Assembly (NCBI RefSeq): GCF_001310975.1
Contig: NZ_BAZY01000024.1
Coordinates: 1 to 35,839 of the forward strand
DNA from: Thermoanaerobacter thermocopriae JCM 7501
Lineage (GTDB): Bacteria; Bacillota; Thermoanaerobacteria; Thermoanaerobacterales; Thermoanaerobacteraceae
Reading direction: 5' to 3'
DNA length: 35,839 bases
Of the stretch, positions 6,889-15,886 are shown piece after piece (positions within the stretch are counted from its first letter, which is position 1; each line of letters opens with the position of its first letter). The position numbers and the translations under genes are program-made. The notes beneath the pieces are model-generated. The model was given only the letters and a program-made list of their open reading frames with translations, made no database searches and had not been told where the DNA came from.

Positions 6889-7871
6889 ATCCCCAGATAA
6901 TTATTAAAAATGTCAGCAAAACTTACAAAGTGTACATAAAAGAAAATGGCGTGGTAAATACAGTTAAAAGCTTTTTTAAGCGAAGGTACGAGTACATAGA
7001 AGCAGTAAAGGGCATTTCTTTTACTGTAAATCAAGGGGAAATACTTGGACTAATTGGTCTTAACGGTGCAGGGAAAACTACTACTATTAAATTAGTATCT
7101 GGCATTATTAAAGCAGATGAGGGTATTATAAGAGTGTTGGGAGAAGACACTTTTTTACGAAGCAAAGATTACAGAAGAAAAGTATCATTAATAATGGGAC
7201 AGAGTGGTCAGTTAGATCCAGACTTAACTATTATTGATTCTGTAAAACTTTTTGCCTCCATTTACTCTATTGACAAAAGAGAAGCAATTTCAAGGGCAAA
7301 ATCAATGGCAGAAGAATTGGGCTTGTCAGAAATAGACCTGCAAAAACATGTCAGAACCCTTTCTTTAGGACAGAGGATGAAGGGTGAATTAATATTATCA
7401 TTCCTTCACCTGCCGGTAGTTATCTTTCTTGATGAGCCTACAATTGGATTAGATTTTATCACCCAAAGGGCAATTAGAAACTACCTAAAAAATTACAAGA
7501 GAAAATACAATGCATCAATAATACTTACAAGCCATTACATAACTGATATTGAAGATTTATGTGACAACATCTATATACTCCACAAAGGTCAAGAGCTATA
7601 TTACGGAACAATTGAGAAACTGAAAAGTATGATTCCCGACATCAGAAAGGTTAGATTTAACGCAAGCAATTGTGCAGTTGAAAGAATCAGCAAATATTAT
7701 AAAGTAGAAAAAGCAAGCGAAGAACAAGAATATTTCATCAGATTTAGTCCAGAAGAAACGATAAATGTAATGAGAGTTTTGTCAAATGAGGCTGAAATTT
7801 CAAATATAAATTTTCACGATGATACTCTCGATATTATCATAGAATCATTGTATAAGGGTGCAGAAAAATGA
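6885..7871 (+). CDS. ABC-2 transporter ATPase (NatA/COG4586-like)
   Basis: A complete 328-residue ATPase with Walker A GLNGAGKT (58-65), the family-typical signature LSLGQRMK (159-166), Walker B VIFLDEPTIGLD with Glu184, and switch His217 in TSHY. The insertion before Walker A (FKRRYEYIEAVKGISF) and the LSLGQ signature are characteristic of the COG4586 group of drug/peptide/lipid exporters. The C-terminal 80 residues form the usual accessory domain of ABC-2 ATPases. Its ATG overlaps the stop of a short upstream frame, and its own TGA overlaps the permease ATG at 7868 (ATGA). With the permease and the broken radical-SAM gene it forms a tightly coupled operon, suggesting export of a modified peptide. 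Confidence 0.9.
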   Translation: MNPQIIIKNVSKTYKVYIKENGVVNTVKSFFKRRYEYIEAVKGISFTVNQGEILGLIGLNGAGKTTTIKLVSGIIKADEGIIRVLGEDTFLRSKDYRRKVSLIMGQSGQLDPDLTIIDSVKLFASIYSIDKREAISRAKSMAEELGLSEIDLQKHVRTLSLGQRMKGELILSFLHLPVVIFLDEPTIGLDFITQRAIRNYLKNYKRKYNASIILTSHYITDIEDLCDNIYILHKGQELYYGTIEKLKSMIPDIRKVRFNASNCAVERISKYYKVEKASEEQEYFIRFSPEETINVMRVLSNEAEISNINFHDDTLDIIIESLYKGAEK

Positions 7872-9421
7872 GGACATTGTATGTTTTCATGGGATATTTT
7901 GACTACTCAATAAAAAGACTCTTAATGTATAGAATTTACCTTATAGGAGAGCTTTTAAGTTCCCTAATTGTACCAATCCTAATAAACTTCTTTCTCTGGA
8001 GGTCTTTAATTGAAAGAAATCCCATAAATTACACTCTGAAAGAAATGATGATTTACATTGTCATTTCTAATGCAATACTTCTATTTACAGAAATTCATGC
8101 TGAACATGACATTGAAAAGGATATAAAAACTTACAGATTTGGGCAAAAGCTTTTACTTCCAGTAGGTTATCTGACTAGTATTTCATACAGTCACATATCT
8201 TCAAGCCTTGCAAGGTTTGCAATTTTATATATGCCAATAATTATTGTGCTCTCAATTTGGGCAAAAATTGAAATCCCAGCAAACCGGCTGTTATACTTAC
8301 CTTTAGCGTTAATTTTGGGCTTTTTACTCAATGCTTTATTTTCCTTTATAATAGGATTGTTATCTTTTTGGCTGACAGAAATATGGGGCATAGCTGCCAT
8401 CAGAAACTTACTGACAGGTCTTCTTTCAGGTGCCATTTTCCCTTTAGACCTTTTGCCTGGCATTGAATCAATTATGCTAATGACTCCCTTCCCTTATATG
8501 ACGTATATCCCGTCAAAGCTTATATGCGATGCTAATTTTGACATTAAAATAGTAAATAAAGGATTGCTTATTTCACTAGTCTGGGTGTTAATACTTGGTT
8601 TCATTGTTTTTTTACTTATGAAAAATGGATTAAAAAATACACCTCTCATGGGGCGTGAAAACATGTTAATAGAATCTATAAGATTTTCAATTAAAAAAGC
8701 AATTCAATATAGAGCAAATTTGGTAAGCTGGTTTTTGGCAGACTTATCTTTATACACTGCGACATTTTTAGGCTATTACCTGCTTACTCAAAAAATTGAC
8801 GTTTTTGGTGATTACAATAGACAAGAAATTCTTTTTTATATAACCTGCTTCTTTTTAGTAAACAACTTATATGCAATTTTCTTTGCAGAAGCTGTTTCCA
8901 AGTTTGGACAATCAGTTTTAACAGGGTATTTTGATTTACTAAAACCACAGCCTCTCATAAAATACATTGTACTAAAAAACCTAAATTTTCCTGCAGCTCT
9001 TTCAACCCCCTTGTTAATATTTCTAAATATATGGTGTATGAAAATATGTGGAATTAAATTAACAATAGCTTATATCATTTCAATTTTCAGTGCTTCTATT
9101 TTAATGGGACTTTTATTTTTCATAGTATACAGTTTCACCCTTTTTGGCTTAAGGTCTGAAGCAATTTCAGCGATAGTCCTGCAGCTTTTAACAGTTGCAG
9201 AAAAACCTGACACGGTTTTCCCGAAAATTGTTCGCAATTTGCTCATATATGCAATTCCCATTTTCTTATTTAGTGCAATTCCTGCAAGGATTGCCCTTGG
9301 TAAGAGCAATGTATACGAGAGTATATGGTGTTATTCATCTCCCTTATTATATTATTTGGTTTTAAAAGTTATCCTTTACCAAGGGCTGAAAAAATACCAG
9401 TCGACAGGAGGAGAAATATGA
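7868..9421 (+). CDS. ABC-2 permease, two membrane modules fused
   Basis: The 517-residue protein has about twelve hydrophobic segments in two consecutive six-helix halves. The first half starts KRLLMYRIYLIGELLSSLIV and ends near residue 255. The second begins near SIRFSIKKAIQYRANLVSWF, the same N-terminal pattern (an amphipathic stretch, then RANL before the first helix). In related systems the two halves are separate proteins of about 260 residues (COG4587 and COG3694). Here they are a single reading frame without internal stop. The start overlaps the ATPase stop, and the stop overlaps the radical-SAM start, both as ATGA, so the three genes are translationally coupled. Confidence 0.85.
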   Translation: MRTLYVFMGYFDYSIKRLLMYRIYLIGELLSSLIVPILINFFLWRSLIERNPINYTLKEMMIYIVISNAILLFTEIHAEHDIEKDIKTYRFGQKLLLPVGYLTSISYSHISSSLARFAILYMPIIIVLSIWAKIEIPANRLLYLPLALILGFLLNALFSFIIGLLSFWLTEIWGIAAIRNLLTGLLSGAIFPLDLLPGIESIMLMTPFPYMTYIPSKLICDANFDIKIVNKGLLISLVWVLILGFIVFLLMKNGLKNTPLMGRENMLIESIRFSIKKAIQYRANLVSWFLADLSLYTATFLGYYLLTQKIDVFGDYNRQEILFYITCFFLVNNLYAIFFAEAVSKFGQSVLTGYFDLLKPQPLIKYIVLKNLNFPAALSTPLLIFLNIWCMKICGIKLTIAYIISIFSASILMGLLFFIVYSFTLFGLRSEAISAIVLQLLTVAEKPDTVFPKIVRNLLIYAIPIFLFSAIPARIALGKSNVYESIWCYSSPLLYYLVLKVILYQGLKKYQSTGGEI

Positions 9422-9856
9422 ACAAAATTCTAGAATATCTAAAATATTATAAAAACAATAATACTCTTTTAACAGGAGGGGGAAAGATATTTGACATTAT
9501 AACAGAACATTACATTGAAAAAGGAATACAACCCTCGTATCCTTTGTACCTAAGCTTATCTGTTACATCAATGTGTAACGAACAGTGTCTTTTATGTAGT
9601 TCTATGTCTAAAAAATTTCGGAGTGGGGAGGTTGATAAAGCTAATCCTTTGCTAAAAAAAACGCTTACATGAACTGTTAGAGAATACTCCTCCGGTTATT
9701 TTCATTTTGTCGGGTGGAGAGCCATTATTGTTCCCGACTAGGTGCAAGGAGTATTTAGAAATTTTTATAACGCAAACGTAATAGTTGGACTTTTTTCAAA
9801 TTTAGCTTTGAATCTAGATCAATATTAATTGAAATAATCTCAAAGGGAGGGTTAGG
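9418..9856 (+). pseudogene. Radical-SAM peptide-maturase remnant
   Basis: The first frame (84 residues, to 9672) contains the radical-SAM cluster motif C-x3-C-x2-C as CNEQCLLC (Cys53, 57, 60), in the context LSLSVTSMCNEQCLLCSS. After the A8 run at 9654-9661 a second frame supplies the SAM-binding GGE motif (ILSGGEPLLFPTRCKEYLE). A third frame then gives FYNANVIVGLFSNLALNLDQ. Seven A instead of eight would join the first two parts. The remainder of the barrel and any C-terminal SPASM-like domain are gone; at about 9850 the sequence turns into an ABC ATPase. The gene is coupled to the ABC-2 permease. The ancestor probably modified a ribosomally made peptide exported by that transporter; no intact precursor peptide gene is visible. 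Confidence 0.7.
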
Positions 9857-10759
9857 AAGACCAAGCATCATTAGGGATAACATTGGATACTGCCCTCAAA
9901 GTATTTTGTATTTTCCTTCGCTTACTGTTAAAGAAACAATTGAAGTTGCTTTGAAATTTAAAGGGGTAAAAAAAGAGGAATTATCTCAAAAAGTTGATAA
10001 AATGCTGAAAGAATCAGGGCTTGAAGGGTTTAAAAGCTACGCAGGGTATATGCTATCTTCTGGTTTGATGAGGATGCTATTACTAAACATACCAATTGCG
10101 AGAGAAACTCCAATTCTAATACTTGACGAGCCCACAGCTATGGTTGATATAATTTCAAAAACCCAAATTTGGGAGAGAATATACCAATTAAAAATGAAAA
10201 TAGAAGGGGTATTTTAATTGCAAGTCATGATATGAACGAAATAAAATCCCTTTGCGATAGAGTTTATGTAATGGTGAAAGGCAAAATTATAGCCGAAGGG
10301 TCCCCCGAAGAAATTTCAACTTTAATGAAAATGCCTGTAGAAATGACTTTTATTCTTTCGGATGGAGAAAAAGTTGAGTTAATTTTAGAATTTTCACTTC
10401 CAGTTAGCTTTACTAAGCACGGGAGCGTATTTGATGTTTCATTTGAGTACTTGAATTATAACTCCACCATGTCTGTGAACATAAAAGAAATAGCTCTTTC
10501 ACTTGCTCTTACTTATATCATTTTTACACTACCGGTAATAATATCGTCATATATTTCTGTAGTATTTGCCAGTGAAGTAAGTGCAGGCTTTTTAATAGTT
10601 GGCATAATACTTTCCCTTGTAGTGATTTTACTTATTGGGACTTTCTTGGGGCTTTTGATTAAAAACGTATTTATAGCACAGGGGATTATGCCTTTGTTGT
10701 CATGGGTATTTTTGCTTATTGCTCCTGTGTACTATTCAGTAGAGCATTTAGATCCATAG
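9857..10759 (+). pseudogene. Deletion-fused ABC ATPase and ABC-2 permease remnant
   Basis: The reading frame enters an ABC ATPase after its Walker A: NIGYCPQSILYFPSLTVKET (Q-loop region), a degenerate signature YMLSSGLMRM, Walker B ILILDEPTAMVD, and then, after a shift in the G4 run at 10206-10209, the H-loop IASHDMNE. The ATPase part ends near 10430. The same frame continues into three membrane helices (IALSLALTYIIFTLPVI onward) of an ABC-2 permease and stops at 10759. Walker A and the start of the permease are both absent, so two deletions are implied, plus one frameshift. It cannot hydrolyse ATP and is not functional. Confidence 0.75.
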
Positions 10760-10949
10760 TAAAAAATTAAAACTCAAACATGAACTTATTTTAAAAGCAA
10801 CTCAGGGCCTTGATGGCGCTTTTGCAGAACAGTATGTGAATATTGTTAGAAAACTTTGTTATAATAATCTGGAAAGATTTGTAGATGTACTCAGCACTTT
10901 AGAAGATAAACAGGCATTAAGCATCAAAAGTTCTCCTTTCAGATTTTAA
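10752..10949 (+). other. Unassigned coding fragment
   Basis: An open frame reading HELILKATQGLDGAFAEQYV and then NIVRKLCYNNLERFVDVLST lacks a start codon and ribosome site. It looks like a helical internal fragment of a soluble protein. I do not recognise the family. It overlaps the end of the permease remnant and adds to the evidence for decay. From 10950 to 11060 I see nothing else. Confidence 0.3.
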
Positions 10950-11059
10950 AAAGTGCTCCTACCATTTATTTTACAATTAAGGTAACAAAATGTAAAGTTA
11001 TATAATAAAAAATTAACAAACATTGGTGATAGGTTTTCGGCGGAAAGAAATTTTAATGT

Positions 11060-11584
11060 TTATATGACTACATTTTTTCTTCCTAATTTATTTTTTACTG
11101 CTAATGCGTTTACCCTGTAATTAACACCTGTAATTGCGTATAAGTCTTCATAAATAACAGATAAGTCATTGTAAAATTTCTCTTCAGCAAAATATTTCTC
11201 GCATTTTTTTAAGAAATCTATAGGCCTCCTCAAATTCTTTATTCAAGTATTTTATATGACCTAAATGCTGAGTAAAGAAGCATTAATGCTTTCTGAAAGT
11301 TCAATAACTTTTTCATACATACCGATATTAAAATAAAGAATAATCTCTTGAATTTTAAACTTGTGATAAAGTTCAGCGACATCTTTGTAACTATTCTTAG
11401 CTTTTCCAAGCACTTCAAAAGCTTCTTTAAATTTATCACTGTACCTTAAGGTATTTATATAGTTTAGGTAGCATTTTCCAGCCTCTAAATGATCGCCCTG
11501 AAACTCAAATTAACCTACGTGCTTTTTTATTGCTCCAAGTTGCTGTAATAGTTTAAGATAGAAAAATTTATGCAAGTTTTTCAT
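11060..11584 (-). pseudogene. Decayed TPR-type protein, possible peptide-responsive regulator C-terminus
   Basis: Reading the minus strand from ATG 11584, three frames interrupted by stops and shifts give one helical protein: FFYLKLLQQLGAIKKHVG, stop, then HLEAGKCYLNYINTLRYSDK, KFKEAFEVLGKAKNSYKDVA, MYEKVIELSESINASLLS, HLGHIKYLNKEFEEAYRFLK and KYFAEEKFYNDLSVIYEDLY. The A/G/Y/F spacing in about 34-residue units fits tetratricopeptide repeats. The C-terminal halves of helix-turn-helix/TPR regulators (PlcR/Rgg-like) look similar, but no DNA-binding domain is left. Its place at the end of a peptide-secretion region fits a lost regulator; that role is an inference. Confidence 0.5.
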
Positions 11585-11714
11585 GGCAAATAAGTTTACA
11601 GAATTTGCAAATAATTATAACTAAGAGTTTATAAAATTGTAGCTGTGGCAACAGTTTTATTTTATGCATTGTGATACAATTCATAAAAATAAATTCTTTA
11701 TAAAGGGGGATATT

Positions 11715-12401
11715 ATGATTAAGTTAATTGGTATTTTAATCATTATTATCGGATTTATTTTGAAACTCGATACTTTAGCAGTGGTTTTAATAGCTGGTAT
11801 TGTAACTGGCATGATGTCAGGAGTACCTTTTCCTAAGATTGTGGAAATTTTAGGAAAAGCTTTTGTGGAAAATAGATATATGTCCATATTTATTATTTCA
11901 TTGCCTGTAATTGGAATACTTGAAAGGTATGGCCTACGCGAAAGGGCTGCTTATGTAATAGAGAAAATACAAGCAGCTACGGTAGGGAAAGTAACTGCAT
12001 TATATTTAGTACTCAGGACATTAGCAGCAATGTTTGGCTTAAGGCTAGGTGGACATGTACAGTTTATACGGCCTTTGATACTTCCTATGGCAGAAGGAGC
12101 AGCAATAAATAGATATGGGGAAATAAAAAGCGAGGACCACGAAACCATTAAGGGCTTAGAAGCTGCAGTAGAGAATTATGGCAATTTCTTTGGACAGAAT
12201 GTGTTTGTTGCAGCAGGAGGAGTTTTGTTAATTGTTGGCGTATTAAAAGAATTAAACTATACCGTAGAAGCTTTGGATATTGCAAAAGCGTCAATACCTA
12301 TTGCGTTAATAATAATGGTGGTTGGTACTTTGCAGTTTTTCTATTATGACAAAAAATTTGACCAAAAGTATAGGGATAAAAACAATAAGAAGGAGGAATA
12401 A
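11715..12401 (+). CDS. DUF969 family membrane protein
   Basis: The 228-residue integral membrane protein has about six hydrophobic segments, opening with IKLIGILIIIIGFILKLDTL. It matches my knowledge of the DUF969 family, which occurs next to DUF979 and pyroglutamyl-peptidase genes in many Firmicutes. GGGGGA lies 5 bases before ATG 11715, which I prefer to the more distal ATG 11664. AGGAGG inside its last codons serves the next gene 3 bases downstream. The two membrane proteins probably form one transporter; a substrate such as pyroglutamyl peptides or 5-oxoproline is suggested only by the linked pcp. Confidence 0.8.
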   Translation: MIKLIGILIIIIGFILKLDTLAVVLIAGIVTGMMSGVPFPKIVEILGKAFVENRYMSIFIISLPVIGILERYGLRERAAYVIEKIQAATVGKVTALYLVLRTLAAMFGLRLGGHVQFIRPLILPMAEGAAINRYGEIKSEDHETIKGLEAAVENYGNFFGQNVFVAAGGVLLIVGVLKELNYTVEALDIAKASIPIALIIMVVGTLQFFYYDKKFDQKYRDKNNKKEE

Positions 12402-12404
12402 TGG

Positions 12405-13361
12405 GTGCTTAAGGATGCTTTAACTGAAATACTATACATTATGATGGGTATAGTATCTTTTTACTCAGCATATGCTACACTAAAAGAAAAAAACCATCCT
12501 TCAAAAATTCCTACTGCTTTATTTTGGGGAATATTAGGAATAATTTTCGCATTTAGCCGAATAGGCTTATTGTGGGGCAATAAAAGCATTTATATACCTG
12601 ATATATATATAGGATACATGGTTATTGCATTGACTTTACTATCTGCATTTCGATTAGTCAAAGTTGGAAAATTTGACGAATCAAGCTCAGAATTTAAAGA
12701 TCAAATGTCACAAAAAATTGGCAATTTAATTTTTGTTCCAGCTTTGGCTCTTGGCATAGTTACGTTTATTGTTGCTCAAATATGGACTAAACAACTTGGT
12801 TCACTTGTGGCTTTTTGGATATCAACTGTAGTAGCTGCAATTTTAGCATTGGTGATTACAAAAGGGAAAGTTAAAGAAATGGCAGACGATGGTAGAAGAT
12901 TACTTGAAGTGGTAGGACCAGTAAACATTTTACCACAACTGCTTGCTGCTTTAGGAGCTATTTTTACTGCTGCAGGAGTAGGCGATGTGATCGCAAGTGG
13001 GATAAAAACAATTATTCCTCAGGGTAATATACTTTTGGGAGTAATTGCATATTGTGTAGGAATGGCTTTATTTACAATGATAATGGGAAATGCTTTTGCA
13101 GCTTTTGCAGTTATTACAGCGGGTATTGGAATTCCTTTTGTAATAGCTCAAGGAGGAAATCCGGTGATAGTAGCAGCTTTAGGTATGACAGCAGGATATT
13201 GTGGAACTTTAATGACCCCAATGGCAGCGAATTTTAATATTGTTCCTACTGCAATATTGGAAATGGAAGATAAGAAATATGGAGTTATAAAATATCAAGT
13301 TCCCGTAGCTATTGTCATGCTTATTGTTCACATAGTGCTAATGTATTTTTGGGCGTTTTAA
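12405..13361 (+). CDS. DUF979 family membrane protein
   Basis: The 318-residue protein has about nine membrane segments and a soluble loop near residues 85-110. Conserved-looking polar/glycine stretches (TAAGVGDVIASGI, GNAFAAFAVITAGIGIPF, AGYCGTLMTPMAANFN) resemble the re-entrant regions of ion-transporter-superfamily permeases. It starts with GTG 12405, 8 bases after AGGAGG, and is the constant partner of DUF969. pcp follows after 26 bases. The tight DUF969-DUF979-pcp arrangement supports a transport role coupled to pyroglutamyl-peptide use; this has not been demonstrated from sequence. Confidence 0.8.
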   Translation: MLKDALTEILYIMMGIVSFYSAYATLKEKNHPSKIPTALFWGILGIIFAFSRIGLLWGNKSIYIPDIYIGYMVIALTLLSAFRLVKVGKFDESSSEFKDQMSQKIGNLIFVPALALGIVTFIVAQIWTKQLGSLVAFWISTVVAAILALVITKGKVKEMADDGRRLLEVVGPVNILPQLLAALGAIFTAAGVGDVIASGIKTIIPQGNILLGVIAYCVGMALFTMIMGNAFAAFAVITAGIGIPFVIAQGGNPVIVAALGMTAGYCGTLMTPMAANFNIVPTAILEMEDKKYGVIKYQVPVAIVMLIVHIVLMYFWAF

Positions 13362-13387
13362 TATTTTTATGAAAGGGTGATGTGTAA

Positions 13388-13996
13388 ATGAAAATACTCG
13401 TAACAGCTTTTGATCCTTTTGGAGGGGAAAATATAAACCCTTCATATGAAGTATTAAAAAACTTGAAAGATAATATAGAAAATGCTGAGATAATTAAGAT
13501 TCAAGTTCCTACTGCTTTTTATCTTTCTGTTGAGAGGGCAATAGAAAAAATAAAGGAAGTTAAGCCGGATGCAGTTCTGAGTATTGGACAGGCTGGCGGG
13601 CGATATGATATAAGTGTGGAGAGAGTAGCCATCAATATCGATGATGCTAGAATTCCAGATAATATAGGGCAACAACCAATTGATACCCCGATTGACCCTA
13701 AAGGAGCTCCCGCTTATTTTGCGACTATTCCAATAAAAGAGATAGTTGAAGAGATAAGAAAAGAGAATATACCGGCATCAATTTCTAATACAGCAGGTAC
13801 GTATGTGTGCAATCATCTGATGTATGGAATACTTAATTATGTTCACAAAAACAGCTTAAACATTAAAGCGGGTTTTATTCACATACCTTATTTGCCAGTG
13901 CAAGTTTTAAATAAACCTAATACTCCTTCTATGTCTTTGGGGGATATGGTGAAAGCTATAGAAATTGCTATAAAAGTAATTGCGAAAAATAATTGA
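13388..13996 (+). CDS. pcp: Pyroglutamyl-peptidase I
   Basis: A cytoplasmic cysteine peptidase of family C15 that removes N-terminal pyroglutamate from peptides. The 202-residue length fits the family. The active-site residues are at expected spacing: Glu78 in GRYDISVERVAIN, Cys141 in SNTAGTYVCNHLMY, His165 in GFIHIPYLP (three residues below the classical Glu81/Cys144/His168 numbering). The opening ILVTAFDPFGGENINPS is the family's N-terminal signature. AAAGGGTGATG precedes the start. It is the last gene of the DUF969-DUF979-pcp operon, followed immediately by a strong terminator. Confidence 0.95.
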   Translation: MKILVTAFDPFGGENINPSYEVLKNLKDNIENAEIIKIQVPTAFYLSVERAIEKIKEVKPDAVLSIGQAGGRYDISVERVAINIDDARIPDNIGQQPIDTPIDPKGAPAYFATIPIKEIVEEIRKENIPASISNTAGTYVCNHLMYGILNYVHKNSLNIKAGFIHIPYLPVQVLNKPNTPSMSLGDMVKAIEIAIKVIAKNN

Positions 13997-13998
13997 TA

Positions 13999-14028
13999 AA
14001 AGCATGGGGATTTTATTCTCCATGCTTT
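13999..14028 (+). terminator. Terminator of the pcp operon
   Basis: AAAGCATGGGGA (13999-14010) pairs with TCTCCATGCTTT (14017-14028), 12 pairs with one G-U, around a 6-base loop. It starts two bases after the pcp stop. Confidence 0.85.
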
Positions 14029-14192
14029 CTGAATATTATAAAAGTAAAAAGAGAATAATTTATAGAAATAATAGTTTGGAAATAGTATAATTAATTTTAA
14101 GGTCGACTTTTTTAAAAATATTGCAAAAATAGTGAAATCGTTGGTGTGGTTTTTATTGTTTTAAACAGGAAAGAAATGGGAGCTGAAAGGGG

Positions 14193-14878
14193 ATGTCTAT
14201 AGGTTCGGTATATAATGAAATGTTTGATATAAAACGGCAGGAAGAGATGAGGAAGTTTTTCCTTAATATAGCTATACAGGGATATAAAAAGAGTTTTTTG
14301 AAAAATGAAACTATAGTAATTAATGATAGCAAAACGTATATTGCCATAATAACGAAAGGGTTGATAAAACAGTTTATTTCAAATAAAAATGGAAAGATAA
14401 AAGTTCTTTATTTGTTACAACCAGGGGAAATATTTGGAGAATTTTCCTATTTAGGAGGAGGATTTGATTTAATTGAAGGTCAAGCTATAAAAGATAGTGA
14501 AGTATCTATTATTTTCGAAGATAAATTAAGTTCTATTCTGGAAACAAATCCTGATATGTATAAATATATTGCTCATAGCATGAGCAGAAAATTTAGAATT
14601 GTTACTATGCAGATGAGCGATTTAATTTTCAAAGATTCAATTGGAAGATTGTGCGATTTTCTAATTAGATTATTTTATCAGCAAGGTAAGAAGATTAAAA
14701 AGGCTACATAATAGATATTCCTTTAACCCATGAGAATATTGCCAATTTAATAGGATGTGATAGAGTAACAGTTACAAAAGGACTAAATAAGTTAAAAAAA
14801 GAAGGTTTAATTGAGGTAGATGGAAAAAAGATTATAATAAAAGACCTTTACTACCTTGAAAAGTATATAGATTCATAA
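14193..14878 (+). pseudogene. Crp/Fnr-family transcription regulator (frameshifted)
   Basis: The first frame (to 14711) carries a cyclic-nucleotide-binding-like beta barrel with LLQPGEIFGEFSYLGGG, followed by the dimerisation helix (MYKYIAHSMSRKFRIVTMQM). The winged-helix DNA-binding domain follows in another frame: LTHENIANLIGCDRVTVTKG, then KLKKEGLIEVDGKKI, ending at 14878. One extra A in the A5 run at 14697-14701 gives KKIKKGYIIDIPLTHE and a normal protein of about 228 residues. No Fnr-type N-terminal cysteine cluster is seen. ATG 14193 directly follows AAAGGGG with no spacer; ATG 14220 is the alternative. A TATAAT at 14086-14091 may be its promoter. The target genes are unknown. Confidence 0.8.
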
Positions 14879-14900
14879 CATTTAATCGTGAAATAATAAG

Positions 14901-14934
14901 TTGCGAACCCCGTCACTTATTAGGGGGTTCGCAA
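14901..14934. terminator. Shared convergent terminator
   Basis: TTGCGAACCCC (14901-14911) pairs perfectly with GGGGTTCGCAA (14924-14934). It lies between the Crp/Fnr gene (plus) and the PfpI-like gene (minus), each within about 25 bases, so it can serve both. Confidence 0.8.
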
Positions 14935-14945
14935 TAAAAGTATAA

Positions 14946-15451
14946 TTATTTAACCTTTTCAATTATAGCTTTTACAAAAGCTACTAAATCGTTAGGAGTT
15001 CTGGAGGTTATTAAATTTCCATCTACAACTACTTCTTCATCTACATACTGGGCTCCTGCATTTATTAAATCATCTTTTATTGAGAAAAAGCTTGTAACTT
15101 TTTTTTCTTTTAAATTGCAGGCGGAAGCATAATCCATGGTCCATGGCAAATAGCTGCTATGGTTTTTTGCAGTTTGTCCATTTCTTTGACGAAATTAATA
15201 GTGTCATTACATCTTCTCATATGATCAGGTGAATAACCGCCGGGGATTATTACTGCATCGTAATCTTCGGCTTTTACATCTTTAGAAGCATGGGTGCTTT
15301 TCATTGGATATCCATGTTTTCCTGTATATACTTTGTCTTTTTCTGGACCTATTAAATGTACTTCATATCCCTCTTCTTTGAGCCTATAGTATGGATATAG
15401 TAGTTCTGGCTCTTCATACATATTCTCAATTAAGATAGCAATTTTTTTCAT
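14946..15451 (-). pseudogene. DJ-1/PfpI family protein (frameshifted)
   Basis: The two frames together make a protein of about 168 residues, the normal size for PfpI/YhbO-like proteins, which act as glyoxalase/deglycase-like or stress-protection enzymes. The first frame has the substrate-side Glu in EEPELLYPYYRL, the GYSPDHMRR region and the nucleophile elbow AAICHGPW with Cys102-His103. The second frame continues SACNLKEKKVTSFFSIKDDL through VDEEVVVDGNLITSRTP to the end. One missing base at about 15127 (a G after the ATG of PWIM) would restore GPWIMASACNLK. AAGAGGTG precedes ATG 15451. Confidence 0.85.
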
Positions 15452-15549
15452 AAGAATTCACCTCTTAGAATTTTTATATTTAACATTATTATAACATTTA
15501 TGGCAACCTATGTCAAGAATTAAAATTGTAAACAAAATTCTCTATTGTT

Positions 15550-15783
15550 TCAAAAACCTCTCGAGTACTGCTTCATCTTCTCGAGAGCTTCATCTATTAA
15601 TGAGGAGATTCTTTTAGCATATTCTTTTAAAACTTTTCCTGCATAAGTTGATGAGTTTTTTATTTATTCTTTCAAATATTTTATGTTATGGACGGTTGAG
15701 TCATGCAAAGTTTTTTGGCGGCTTTAGACATACTTCCTTCTTGGCAGACAGTTAAAAAAAATTTTTAATTGGCGTAAGTTCAC
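15550..15783 (-). pseudogene. LysR-family regulator stub
   Basis: On the minus strand GTG 15783, after GAGGTGATAAT, begins NLRQLKIFF and, one base out of frame, TVCQEGSMSKAAKKLCMTQP. This is the N-terminal helix-turn-helix of LysR-type regulators. A stop follows, then a second short piece, TYAGKVLKEYAKRISSLIDE, which fits the linker helix (T-x-A-G-x-x-L-x-x-Y-A). The whole effector domain is missing. It is divergent from the scrambled reductase at 15887, the usual arrangement for a LysR protein and its target. Confidence 0.7.
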
Positions 15784-15886
15784 ATTATCACCTCATAAGT
15801 TTGTACTTATGGGTATTATAAAATTATACTATTTTACTTATAATGATACAAGAGGTACAATATTAATTACGAAAGAGGTGATAAAT

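Noticed and set aside
8191-8463. Minus-strand frames inside the permease, reductase and serine dehydratase genes
   Set aside because: They are antisense shadows of well-supported coding genes, without ribosome sites or recognisable motifs.
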